Notes: generated by a model from the sequence alone, not told the origin. DNA of 34,450 nucleotides from an uncultured Bacteroidales bacterium (GCA_905234765.1 CAJOIF010000029.1:1-34450); one strand, 5' to 3'. Numbered from the stretch's first letter, positions 15,070 through 22,288 are shown. Program-made: numbers and translations.

Positions 15070-15339
15070 TCAGGAAAAAAAGACGTGGAGCCAGTTCTGA
15101 TGCCCGTTCCACTCGTTGAGGCCTTCGCATTGCCCGGTCAGTCGAAACGAGCAACGCTGAAAACCCCACGCCAAATGATATATACGGAAATGTATAATCA
15201 TAACATGGGGCGTCCCCGCTGCTTTGCCTTTGACTGACCGTTTGAGTTTGCGAAGTTCCAACGAGTCAAAACCAAAGCGTTCAGAAAACGCCTTTGTCAA
15301 TAAGTTCTGCTTAAAACCACCAAAGGTGGTTCAAAGCAG
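15070..15339 (-). ncRNA. Structured RNA or leader upstream of the BREX operon
   Basis: Four nested long-range helices are readable: 15095-15100 with 15281-15286 (TTCTGA/TCAGAA), 15111-15118 with 15259-15266 (ACTCGTTG/CAACGAGT), 15123-15129 with 15249-15255 (CTTCGCA/TGCGAAG) and 15135-15143 with 15232-15240 (CGGTCAGTC/GACTGACCG). All are perfect and in the right nesting order. The 88-nt inner part holds a further CCCCA/TGGGG pair (15164-15168, 15206-15210) and an ATGAT(a)TATAC/GTATAATCAT hairpin (15175-15185, 15192-15201). A 5' hairpin lies at 15307-15339. A promoter just upstream and a U7 tract (15081-15075, minus strand) suggest minus-strand transcription into brxP or an independent ~260-nt RNA. 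I cannot match it to a known RNA family. Confidence 0.7.
15307..15339 (-). promoter_or_regulatory. 5' hairpin of the BREX leader
   Basis: CTGCTT...AAGCAG encloses AACCACC aaa GGTGGTT. It begins almost exactly where transcription from the -7 element at 15343-15350 should start, so it would cap the transcript's 5' end and may protect it from decay. Confidence 0.7.
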
Positions 15340-15342
15340 GCG

Positions 15343-15350
15343 CAAAGTTA
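15343..15350 (-). promoter_or_regulatory. -7 element of the BREX leader/operon
   Basis: The minus strand reads TAACTTTG, matching TAnnTTTG, with a start expected near 15337. The -33 region is AT-rich without a clear TTTG. It lies between the replication operon's terminator and the BREX genes, so it is the natural BREX promoter. Confidence 0.6.
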
Positions 15351-15380
15351 GGAAAAAAACGAATACGAATGAAAAAGATG

Positions 15381-15410
15381 AAAAAACCCATGCACCGAAG
15401 TGAGCATGGG
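15381..15410 (-). terminator. Rho-independent terminator of the replication operon
   Basis: On the minus strand a perfect 7-bp stem CCCATGC/GCATGGG (15404-15410 and 15387-15393) with a 10-nt loop is followed by six T residues. It lies 43 nt after the primase stop and insulates the BREX promoter from the replication genes. Confidence 0.92.
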
Positions 15411-15452
15411 ATGAAAAACAAATGATTGAAATGTAGATAATTTCGCTTTTTT

Positions 15453-16514
15453 CTATCCATCTTCAACAAGTTCCAACTCATCAATCATGTATTGTATGCA
15501 CGGCAGCGTTTCCATCATTAGCTCCAAATCGGTTTTCGGCTTGCCGAATAACCATTGATATTCAGCCTCTGGCTTTGGTGGGACATAACCGCCTTTCAAT
15601 TCATCAATAAACACATCAGCGATGTCAATCTTGGCGGCTCGTTGCTCGGGAGACGCATGCTTCTCCAAAGCGTCTGAGACGTTTACTTTACAGAACGTGA
15701 GCGTTTCGGCTTGCTTCTTCCAAACCTCATAAGCGTCAACGTCGGGGAACAAGATAACTGTTCTACCTGTCAAAACTTTCATTTTTTCGACTGGCATCTG
15801 TGATTTGCCTCCTGTGGCAAGCCAAAGAAATTGAGGATGGTATGCTGCACCAATCAAGGCGGTTTTCTCGCTCTCAACGACTGCCACAACTTTGTCCTTG
15901 TTCATTGACCAATTCAGCAAGTGCTCACCAAACAAGCATTGCGTCACCTCCCAATCATCAGGCAAAAGACCGTCTTTCTTCATCTTGGCATGAACCCAAT
16001 TCACACCATATCCATCTTTGGTGCGGTGGCCATCTTCGCCATACTTCATTATCTTGCCTGTCCTTACCCTGCCGTTGATGTCGATTTGCCAGAAGATGAC
16101 ATCTCTGTCTTTGGTGGCACCGAGGGCATACAGTTCGCCCAGCCTTTTTATTGTCGGGCTGTCAAGGGTGTTTCTGTCGAACAAGCCGCAGAGGAACAAG
16201 ATAAAGTCGCTGTTGTAGCTTGCCGACTGAAGCACATACCTGAAGGGGATGGTGCAAAGCGGCTTGGGTGGCTTGGGCTGAGGTTGTTTCTTGGGAGTAA
16301 AGTTCTTGGGGCGTTGCTCGCCTTGATGGTCTTGGAAGTATTCGCTGGGGGTGTAATGGTAGCAGCAACTGCTTTCGTGGTCGCATCGGCCACAAGTTGG
16401 GTCGATGGGCTGGTTGTCATCGTCAACATAGTACGTGAAAGAATGAGGGTCGTGGCAATTAGGGCACTCGTGGCGTGAGGCTCTGCCGTGGTATTTTTCA
16501 AGTTGATAGTTCAT
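15453..16514 (-). CDS. Toprim-domain primase-like protein (DUF6371 type) of the mobile element
   Basis: 353 residues from the ATG at 16512-16514, preceded by an AAGGAGA Shine-Dalgarno about 8 nt upstream; the longer reading from 16574 runs through the GTCCC repeat cluster and is rejected. A zinc ribbon (Cys at about 17, 20, 41 and 44) opens the protein. A Pro/Lys-rich linker follows at about 70-85, then a Toprim-like region with VAVVESEKTAL near 209-220 and VILFPDVDAYEVW near 253-265. This is the primase family found in Bacteroidetes mobilizable elements and phages. It lies downstream of the RecA-fold helicase in the same operon, so the pair probably starts the element's DNA replication. Confidence 0.8.
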   Translation of the reverse strand: MNYQLEKYHGRASRHECPNCHDPHSFTYYVDDDNQPIDPTCGRCDHESSCCYHYTPSEYFQDHQGEQRPKNFTPKKQPQPKPPKPLCTIPFRYVLQSASYNSDFILFLCGLFDRNTLDSPTIKRLGELYALGATKDRDVIFWQIDINGRVRTGKIMKYGEDGHRTKDGYGVNWVHAKMKKDGLLPDDWEVTQCLFGEHLLNWSMNKDKVVAVVESEKTALIGAAYHPQFLWLATGGKSQMPVEKMKVLTGRTVILFPDVDAYEVWKKQAETLTFCKVNVSDALEKHASPEQRAAKIDIADVFIDELKGGYVPPKPEAEYQWLFGKPKTDLELMMETLPCIQYMIDELELVEDG

Positions 16515-16529
16515 TGGCTTTTCTCCTTC

Positions 16530-16599
16530 TTGTCCCGCTGTCCCATCTGTCCCACTGTCCCACGAATGGTACATTTGGGACGGTGGGACACTTGGGACA
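16530..16599. repeat. Iteron-like GTCCC/GGGAC repeat cluster
   Basis: Four TGTCCC copies start at 16531, 16539, 16548 and 16556, and three inverted GGGAC copies lie at 16577, 16585 and 16594, spaced about 8-9 nt. Within them TGTCCCACTGTCCCA (16548-16562) and TGGGACGGTGGGACA (16576-16590) form a 15-bp inverted repeat with a single mismatch and a 13-nt loop. The cluster fills the gap between the helicase and primase genes, a common place for a replication origin or an autoregulatory site. Confidence 0.8.
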
Positions 16600-16603
16600 C
16601 TTC

Positions 16604-17779
16604 TTATTTAAGTCCAAGTTTCTTGACGATACGTTGAACTGTGGACTTGCTTATGCCTAACTGCTCCGCGATTTCACGGAAAGAAAGGCCTTGGCTACGT
16701 AGTTCCATGACGGTGTTTTCAAGTTCCGAAACATCGTTTTCGGAACGCTCTTTAAGGTGTTCTCGTTCGGTTGCAAATTCCATAGGAACGAATTGCAGGA
16801 ATGCGTTGATTTGCTCTAATTGACACACAATCACATTATCTGCACCATACTCAAATTCACCATAACGGACTTTCATTTGCTTTATATAACGCAGTCCAGC
16901 ATCCTTTGCACTCCTGCCGATAGAGAAGCAACTATCGAAAAAATTGAATAGTTTCTTGCTCCCCGCCACATCGTTTTGCGTTATTGGGCTTGAAAGACTG
17001 CGTTTGGGAGTGTGAGCGATGATAAGCAAGGACAAATCGTACTTCTTTTTTAATTTGATGAGTTTCATCATGAATTGCCCTGCGATATCGCCTTTCTCGC
17101 TGTTGCTGCAGATCCATGTCAGATTGTCGATGATTATCACTTTTGCTCTTGTTTGTAGCGCAACAGCCTCTATCTGGTTAATGATGTCGTCCTCGAAGGT
17201 TTTGACATCCAACAATTCTTTATCAATATCACTTCGAAGAAAGTTATCCGAAAAATGATAAGTATTTCCCTCCTTATCCGTGTATCGGAGTTGGAACTGC
17301 TTGTCAGAAAGCTCAAAATCGAAGTACAACACTCTTTGCATTTGCGCTATGCTTTCGGCAATCTGGACGGCATAGATGGATTTGCCCAAATTGCTGTCGG
17401 CGAACAGACAGCAGACTTCACCCTCATACCATAACGACAACCATAGTGGCTTGGGGTCAGGACGTTGCTTCGCCTCCATCAAGGTTTGGTTGGCTGACTT
17501 GATACGAAACATTCCAACAATTTCGGGAACCGCATCCTTCACGGCTTCCGACTTCTCCAAATCCTCCTCGATGGCCTTTAAGATACTCGTGTTGTTCTCC
17601 TTTTCCATGTCGTTGCTCGTGGTTGTTGTAATTGTTGAAAGAACTCTCGTTGGCGACAACGATTTTGTAACATTTACAGCAATGGATTGGGATTTATTTT
17701 GTACCTTTGCAACACCTTCATAAAGATTCATTGATTTGGCGGCTGCGCTTGGCGTGGCCGCTATTCCTATTATTTTCAC
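16604..17779 (-). CDS. RepA-like RecA-fold helicase/ATPase with C-terminal HTH
   Basis: 391 residues. A GTG start at 17777-17779 is chosen because an AAAGGAGG Shine-Dalgarno lies 7 nt upstream and because it overlaps the previous stop by four bases (GTGA); a later ATG at residue 58 is the alternative. A RecA-like ATPase domain has Walker A ADSNLGKS at about 127-134 and Walker B VIIIDNLTW at about 214-222; a hexameric-helicase-type IIAHTPK segment follows. The last 30 residues form a helix-turn-helix (FREIAEQLGISKSTVQRIVKKL). The family is the AAA_25/RepA replicative helicase of mobile elements; the HTH could bind the nearby GTCCC repeats. The next gene encodes a primase. Confidence 0.82.
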   Translation of the reverse strand: MKIIGIAATPSAAAKSMNLYEGVAKVQNKSQSIAVNVTKSLSPTRVLSTITTTTSNDMEKENNTSILKAIEEDLEKSEAVKDAVPEIVGMFRIKSANQTLMEAKQRPDPKPLWLSLWYEGEVCCLFADSNLGKSIYAVQIAESIAQMQRVLYFDFELSDKQFQLRYTDKEGNTYHFSDNFLRSDIDKELLDVKTFEDDIINQIEAVALQTRAKVIIIDNLTWICSNSEKGDIAGQFMMKLIKLKKKYDLSLLIIAHTPKRSLSSPITQNDVAGSKKLFNFFDSCFSIGRSAKDAGLRYIKQMKVRYGEFEYGADNVIVCQLEQINAFLQFVPMEFATEREHLKERSENDVSELENTVMELRSQGLSFREIAEQLGISKSTVQRIVKKLGLK

Positions 17780-18120
17780 GCCTTGCCTCCTTTCTTTGAG
17801 TAATTGTCATTGAGTAGTTGCTCGATGTCTCGTCGTCGGTAATAGATTTTGTTATTTATTCGGGTATAAGGCAGAGTGCCGTTGCTTCGTAGTGTCTGCA
17901 AGGTGCGCAGACTGACGTGTAGAGCGAGCATGACATCCTGATTATCAACCCAATCCTTCAAGCCGTTTTCCTCACTGTCGCTGTCATCGATAACGAGGTC
18001 GGGATAGGCCTCCCGAAGGGCTTTAAGGCAAGGGCACTGTTCAAGTGCTTGCCTGAAGAGGTCTTTGTGGCCATTGGCTATATTAGCCGTGGAGATGCCA
18101 ATGAATTTAGAGTTGCTCAT
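17776..18120 (-). CDS. Excisionase-family helix-turn-helix protein
   Basis: 114 residues from the ATG at 18118-18120, with a strong AAGGAGG site 5-6 nt upstream; the reading from 18156 is less likely. The N-terminal ~55 residues are unfamiliar and acidic (DDSDSEEN). The second half is a MerR/excisionase-type HTH_17 domain: VMLALHVSLRTLQTLRSNGTLPYTR...IYYRRRDIEQLL, the usual layout of DNA-binding proteins next to Bacteroidetes integrases. It overlaps the preceding HTH gene by 14 nt and the helicase gene by 4 nt, so translation is coupled. Probable roles are excision control or repression of the replication genes. Confidence 0.8.
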   Translation of the reverse strand: MSNSKFIGISTANIANGHKDLFRQALEQCPCLKALREAYPDLVIDDSDSEENGLKDWVDNQDVMLALHVSLRTLQTLRSNGTLPYTRINNKIYYRRRDIEQLLNDNYSKKGGKA

Positions 18121-18412
18121 GACATCCTCCTTTCTGCAAAATGCGGTCAATGTCACTTTGCTTGTAGCGTGGTTTGTTACCTATATACACCTTGACAAGG
18201 TAGCCTTCGTTGTGCCACCTCCAAAGTGTAGTGAGGTTAACGCCAAGCTGCTCTGCGGCATCTTTTGGTGTTATTAACTGGTCGGCTTCGGCTTCCTTTT
18301 TCTTGTTGTCGTAGAAGCGTTGCATCCGGGCATCAACAATACCGTTGATGATTTCTTCCAAGTCGTCCTTCCCGATGACGTACTGGGTTTGTAATTGTGT
18401 TGTTTGTACCAT
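18107..18412 (-). CDS. Excisionase-family helix-turn-helix protein
   Basis: 101 residues. Residues ~48-95 form an HTH_17 domain (ITPKDAAEQLGVNLTTLWRWHNEGYLVKVYIGNKPRYKQSDIDRIL is the segment, recognised by its PKDAAEQLGV and RYKQSDIDRI ends). The N-terminal part is a helical linker with EEIINGIVDARMQRF. It is the first gene of the replication operon. A -7 element (TAATTTTG, 18485-18492) lies about 70 nt upstream, and a CGCCAC/GTGGCG hairpin sits in the leader. Two tandem excisionase-like genes are common in Bacteroides integrative elements. Confidence 0.82.
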   Translation of the reverse strand: MVQTTQLQTQYVIGKDDLEEIINGIVDARMQRFYDNKKKEAEADQLITPKDAAEQLGVNLTTLWRWHNEGYLVKVYIGNKPRYKQSDIDRILQKGGCHEQL

Positions 18413-18434
18413 AGATTATTAAATTTTATGGTTA

Positions 18435-18492
18435 CGCCACAATGCATCGTGGCGGCTCATCGGTTTTGTCCCGACTTGCATTTGCAAAATTA
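18435..18492 (-). promoter_or_regulatory. Promoter and leader hairpin of the replication operon
   Basis: The minus strand reads TAATTTTG at 18485-18492, a match to the Bacteroidetes -7 element. A perfect 6-bp inverted repeat, CGCCAC (18435-18440) with GTGGCG (18449-18454), lies between it and the first HTH gene. A TGTCCC copy near 18467 resembles the repeat units at 16530-16599. Confidence 0.5.
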
Positions 18493-18535
18493 CCGGGTTG
18501 GTTCGGTTTGGAAATTCGGGGTTTCGGGATAATGC

Positions 18536-18577
18536 AAAAAAAATAACCAAAAGAATACATTGATATTCAATTGGTTA
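18536..18577 (-). terminator. Rho-independent terminator of the integrase operon
   Basis: On the minus strand TAACCAA/TTGGTTA and GAATA/TATTC (18544-18577) form a hairpin with a 2x2 A-A internal loop and a 6-nt terminal loop, followed by eight T residues (18543 down to 18536). It lies about 40 nt after the stop of the 490-residue gene. Confidence 0.9.
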
Positions 18578-18618
18578 ATAAATAAGACGAAAAAACTTTC
18601 GGGGTTGGTTCGAGCCGA

Positions 18619-20091
18619 CTATCTCGTAGGATTGCGTTTGGGGAAGTTTGTGTCTAACATATCATACCAATCCGCATGCCCTTGTTCGATTTCAGATAAT
18701 GTTACATTTCGCATTTTTTTGACTGGAATTCCTATGCTTGACGCAGCTTGTATTTCCCATTCATCTGGGAACCAGGTCTTAATTCGTGAGATTACTAGAA
18801 ATAGTCTCTTAATATTTCTATTCGCTTTTGCGGTTTCATACATTGTTTTGAAATCTGCACGATAGATACAATTAACAAAATCACTGTAAAGGATTTCACC
18901 AATAATATTCTCTTCCTGCATCGATTTTTGCATACGATGAAGATGTTTGTTTAAATCGCTGGAAAGAGGCTCAATTGCTATCAACTCTTCGTCATTAGAA
19001 ATCTCATTTCCATAGTGTATCAATGCCCATCTATCGAAAGCATCCATCATATTCTTGAATTCATCGTCAGTAAGTCTGTATTGATGTTCCACAGCATAAC
19101 CGTAACGGTCGCAACCCTCTAATTTAGCATCATCAAGTTGGCGATAATCCATGGCAAAAAAAGGAGTGTGTTCATCCATATTATCATCGCCAATTCTTCG
19201 CAGACATAATTCTAACTGACGTTTTATTGTCTTAACGTCTCTTTTGCTTTCAGAATTCTTCGGAATACCTTCAAGCCATCGCTTGGCGTGTTCCATGACC
19301 AGTTCTTCTTCCTTTGGGCTGATAAATTGCCTTTGTTCCATGTCAATCAAAAAAGCGTCATAAATGGCCTCAGCCATCTTCCTTTTGTCCGATGTGTTGA
19401 AACGGATATAGTTAACCTCACAAGGACTAGCCGAGTCGCCGTAAGTAGCCTTGATTTGTTCCACCTCTTCAGCTTCAGGAATGCAACGACCATTGATAAT
19501 GTCAGATGCGAACACTCTGCCCAAAGACAAGTCAAGCACTTTATCCAAGAGCACCTCTGTAAATGCATAACCCATCATCGCAATCTTATCGAACTCTCGC
19601 CACGGAAACACTTGTGGAATGAGTTTTTCACAGAACACAAAATAACGAGGCATTTTCTCTCTTAAAAAATCCCTATATGCATAATAAAGCAGTGGCAAAG
19701 AATTCTCTTTGCTCGAATCAAACTCATACAGTACATCGCTATCCTCAAACGCCTGGCGTTCTTCTATGAAATGCTCGTTGAGGAATAATGATTCAAGCCT
19801 TTTGGAATCTCTTATAAGACTGATATCTTTGATATGTTTCTGGCGGAATATCTCCAGACGCTTATTATAATATAAGGTGAAGAACGGCGTGTATATATCA
19901 CCTTCGCCTTTCGGCTCGTTATTGATGCAGTAGCCGATAAAGTGAGAAGCGATAACAGGGGATTTCTCGAAGTCCTCTTCAGAAGCACAACCATTGATTA
20001 TCTCGGTGAACTTCCACGAATAGTCATCATCGCCAACCGCCCAAATACGGCCATACTTGCCGTTGTCCCATGTTTGAAAGTGCATCGTCAT
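18619..20091 (-). CDS. Unknown 490-residue protein of the integrase operon
   Basis: I do not recognise a family. The start at 20091 has an AGGAGG site 5 nt upstream; a second ATG two codons later is possible. The protein is soluble and acidic, without a signal peptide or membrane segment. Its N-terminus (MHFQTWDNGKYGRIWAVGDDDYSW) is rich in aromatic residues; the middle is helical with many charged residues; the C-terminus has ISRIKTWFPDEWEIQAASSIGIPV. It starts 13 nt after the integrase stop and ends at a strong terminator, so both genes share a transcript. Unknown genes in this position are frequent in Bacteroidetes elements. Roles in excision, element maintenance or defence cannot be told apart from the sequence. 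Confidence 0.75.
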   Translation of the reverse strand: MTMHFQTWDNGKYGRIWAVGDDDYSWKFTEIINGCASEEDFEKSPVIASHFIGYCINNEPKGEGDIYTPFFTLYYNKRLEIFRQKHIKDISLIRDSKRLESLFLNEHFIEERQAFEDSDVLYEFDSSKENSLPLLYYAYRDFLREKMPRYFVFCEKLIPQVFPWREFDKIAMMGYAFTEVLLDKVLDLSLGRVFASDIINGRCIPEAEEVEQIKATYGDSASPCEVNYIRFNTSDKRKMAEAIYDAFLIDMEQRQFISPKEEELVMEHAKRWLEGIPKNSESKRDVKTIKRQLELCLRRIGDDNMDEHTPFFAMDYRQLDDAKLEGCDRYGYAVEHQYRLTDDEFKNMMDAFDRWALIHYGNEISNDEELIAIEPLSSDLNKHLHRMQKSMQEENIIGEILYSDFVNCIYRADFKTMYETAKANRNIKRLFLVISRIKTWFPDEWEIQAASSIGIPVKKMRNVTLSEIEQGHADWYDMLDTNFPKRNPTR

Positions 20092-20104
20092 AAGTCCTCC
20101 TATC

Positions 20105-21739
20105 TTATTTCTTCAGTTCTTCAATTAGTTTTGCGTTTATCTCATTCAGCTGCTGGTTGCAGGCTGTGATTTCGCTCATCGCCTTGCTCCATACCAGGAA
20201 CTCTTCTTGGGTCGTGGGTGCTGCTGGCAACGATGCTGTTTTCTCTGCAATCAACGCTTTGAGCGCATCGGCTTTGCGCTGCAATTCGTCCACCTTGTTG
20301 GCTTTCACATCGACCACATTCAAACTCTTATCGACAGCATAAATTGGCTGACTAAATGCGAAACACATCAGATTGAATCGGTCTTGTAGACTCATATTGG
20401 TGTATCGCTTCACGGCTCCAGAGCCTTTCTTGTGCAAGCCTGCGGCATACTCATCAATCTGCGCCTTGTTCATCATATCAACGAAGGTCTTTCTACACAA
20501 CTTGGAGCTGGCCTTCTCCCACAGCGGAACGATGTCATTGGATTGCGTTTTGGCATTATATACCTTACAGCCTCTATCAATGCCGCAGAACTTCATCAAC
20601 TCCTTTATCTTTATATTATAGCCGCTTTTGCCAGTGACATATTTGAGGATGGGGAACTGAAACCTGTATTTCTTGATGATGTCAAGAGAATAGCGCAGGA
20701 TGGGTGTCTCGATGTCGTCTTTCGATTTCTTCAATGTTTTATGCGGCAGATAACGCAAATAGGGAATCCCATTCACATCAACCATAACATTCCCCATGTT
20801 CCATTTCTTGAAATCCTCGATTCTTGCGCCAAAATTACATTGGAGAAGAAACACGTCCTTCGTTTCCTGCAAGGAGGCAGGGACTTCGGTTTCCTGCACC
20901 TTCATGAACTCATCTTTAGTCAAGCAGATGGCTTCGTCATAATCCTCTGAGGTTATCTTCTCCAACTCGGCATCGGTCAGCCTTTCAAAAGGCGTTTTGC
21001 CGAGGTCGTCGTGTTTCTTGGCATACCATATATAAAAGGTGCGCAACTTTTTGATTTCGGTGGCCACGGTGTTTTGACTTCTCTGCTTCGTCGGAATGTT
21101 GCGCTTCATCATACCTTCATATATATGGCTATATTTAGCCTTTGCCGCATACTTATATTCGTCAATCATGAAGCGGTGGAAATCCATAAGTTCACGGTCA
21201 GAAAAATCATTGGTCAATATGGCTTCTTGACCGATGACTTTCAGATAGCGTTCCAGCTTGCCATCAAGGACTTGGTAATCACGAAACACAAGAGAGATAT
21301 TCTTGCCATCGTCATCAAGTTCCTCGTATTGCTGATAAAATGCGCGGAACTGGGCAAGCAAGGTTTTGTTCTCTTTGGATTCCACTTTGTCGGGATGCTT
21401 ATAAGCCTCGATCATGTCGTGGAAGGTCTTACTATCAACAATAAGATTGGCTTTCTTGATGCCTGAATAGACCTCCGCCATAATCTTAATCTCGGCTTGG
21501 ATTGCATTCGACAGAGGTCCAATCATCGCTTTGTTTTTCGCCAGAACCTTGTCCTTAAATGTGCCATCAAGATTAAGCCTGTCAAGGTCTTCAACCTTGG
21601 CGACAATGTCGCTTTTGTGATACAAGTCCACTCCGTTAGGATGGGTCTTGTCAACTCCACGTTCCGTATCTTGCAGACGGAACCTCAGGCGGATTTCGCC
21701 TTTTTGTTCTCTTCTTCTAAAGTAGGTGATGTGTTCCAT
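20105..21739 (-). CDS. Tyrosine recombinase (integrase)
   Basis: 544 residues from the ATG at 21737-21739; a GTG at 21781 would lie inside an inverted repeat and is less likely. An N-terminal SAM-like/arm-binding region (about 1-270) precedes the catalytic domain. Catalytic residues are readable: Arg in NFGARIEDF (about 306), Lys in PHKTLKKS (about 334), Arg in SKLCRKTF (about 416), His in AGLHKKGSG (about 436) and Tyr in KRYTNMS (about 446). The usual HxLRH box is altered to KLCRK, as in many Bacteroidetes integrases. An extra ~70-residue coiled-coil tail follows. The gene reads away from the right end of the island, the normal position next to an attachment site. Confidence 0.92.
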   Translation of the reverse strand: MEHITYFRRREQKGEIRLRFRLQDTERGVDKTHPNGVDLYHKSDIVAKVEDLDRLNLDGTFKDKVLAKNKAMIGPLSNAIQAEIKIMAEVYSGIKKANLIVDSKTFHDMIEAYKHPDKVESKENKTLLAQFRAFYQQYEELDDDGKNISLVFRDYQVLDGKLERYLKVIGQEAILTNDFSDRELMDFHRFMIDEYKYAAKAKYSHIYEGMMKRNIPTKQRSQNTVATEIKKLRTFYIWYAKKHDDLGKTPFERLTDAELEKITSEDYDEAICLTKDEFMKVQETEVPASLQETKDVFLLQCNFGARIEDFKKWNMGNVMVDVNGIPYLRYLPHKTLKKSKDDIETPILRYSLDIIKKYRFQFPILKYVTGKSGYNIKIKELMKFCGIDRGCKVYNAKTQSNDIVPLWEKASSKLCRKTFVDMMNKAQIDEYAAGLHKKGSGAVKRYTNMSLQDRFNLMCFAFSQPIYAVDKSLNVVDVKANKVDELQRKADALKALIAEKTASLPAAPTTQEEFLVWSKAMSEITACNQQLNEINAKLIEELKK

Positions 21740-21756
21740 AATGACTAAATTTATCG

Positions 21757-21817
21757 TAGTGCAAATATACGAAATTTGCACTAATGAGTTGCACTATGGC
21801 GCAAAAAAAGTTGCAAC
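21757..21817. repeat. Repeat cluster upstream of integrase; candidate att/arm or operator sites
   Basis: A perfect 10-bp inverted repeat, TAGTGCAAAT (21757-21766) and ATTTGCACTA (21774-21783) with a 7-nt spacer, is followed by a third half-site TTGCACTA (21789-21796) and the palindrome GTTGCAAC (21810-21817). A 7-nt spacer between 10-bp arms is typical of tyrosine-recombinase core sites, but the same sequence could be an integrase operator. No second copy was found at the left, so the attachment site is unproven. Confidence 0.55.
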
Positions 21818-21842
21818 GCAATGAAAAAAAGTTGTACTTTTG
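21811..21842 (+). promoter_or_regulatory. Plus-strand promoter at the island edge
   Basis: TTG (21811-21813), a 21-nt spacer and TACTTTTG (21835-21842) form a good Bacteroidetes promoter reading out of the island, with a start expected near 21848. Confidence 0.65.
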
Positions 21843-21847
21843 CGGTG

Positions 21848-21966
21848 TGAAAATCAATGAATTAAATATGAATAATAGTTTCTTCGGCATTTCGCTGAAT
21901 GCTATTGGTGAATCCCGGAGAGACTACCAAATTCAAAGCCCTAGCTCAGCAGAGTTAGGGCTTTTT
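21848..21966 (+). ncRNA. Probable ~120-nt transcript between promoter and terminator
   Basis: The segment is bounded by a promoter (-7 at 21835-21842) and a strong plus-strand terminator (21936-21966). The only ATG reading frame of any length (from 21868) has no stop before the terminator, so a complete protein is unlikely. It may be a small RNA, or the 5' end of a gene broken when the island inserted. I cannot name a family. Confidence 0.45.
21936..21966 (+). terminator. Rho-independent terminator overlapping the end of the 21941 gene
   Basis: AAGCCCTAGCTC (21936-21947), loop AGCA, GAGTTAGGGCTT (21952-21963), then T residues to 21966. All 12 pairs form in the plus-strand RNA, including one G-U that would be a C-A mismatch on the minus strand, so the plus direction is favoured. 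The left arm contains the stop codon of the minus-strand gene at 21941. Confidence 0.85.
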
Positions 21967-22288
21967 CCAATCTTTCCAGTATGGCAGCCTCGTATGCCAT
22001 CTCATGCTGCAGGTTGTCCAGCGCCACTTGTTGAAATGTGAGCTGAGTTTTGAGTTCCTCCACGAAATACATCTCGGCCTCTCGCCGGGAGGCAAAAGCC
22101 TCCGACGAGCGCATGATGAGGCCGTTCTCCAAGGTGATCACATAGTATGGCAAGAAAAAATGGTCAACACGCCGCTCTTTCTTTTCCACACTGCAAACCT
22201 TGGCCTTTCTGACACTGTATCTCGACTCGGGCGAACGGTAGTATGCCACGTCGCCCAACTTAAATTGGCATTCGCCGAAGAGTTCCAT
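21941..22288 (-). CDS. Unknown small protein, 115 residues
   Basis: I do not recognise it. The N-terminal half looks like a small beta-barrel (FKLGDVAYYRSPESRYSVRKAKV), the middle carries YYVITLENGLIMRSSEAF, and the last 45 residues form one long helix (REAEMYFVEELKTQL onward). No signal peptide. Codon use is closer to the GC-richer chromosomal genes on the right than to the island. It is the first chromosomal gene next to the integrase end; its last codons lie within the terminator hairpin of the opposite strand. Confidence 0.75.
   Translation of the reverse strand: MELFGECQFKLGDVAYYRSPESRYSVRKAKVCSVEKKERRVDHFFLPYYVITLENGLIMRSSEAFASRREAEMYFVEELKTQLTFQQVALDNLQHEMAYEAAILERLEKALTLLS

Noticed and set aside
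15070..15300. 76-codon minus-strand ORF in the BREX leader
   Set aside because: It starts with TTG without a ribosome site, and the same bases are explained by four nested RNA helices. A real small protein is not fully excluded.
21784..22041. 85-codon plus-strand ORF at the island edge
   Set aside because: It runs through a strong terminator and across the opposite gene; no complete small gene fits between promoter and terminator.
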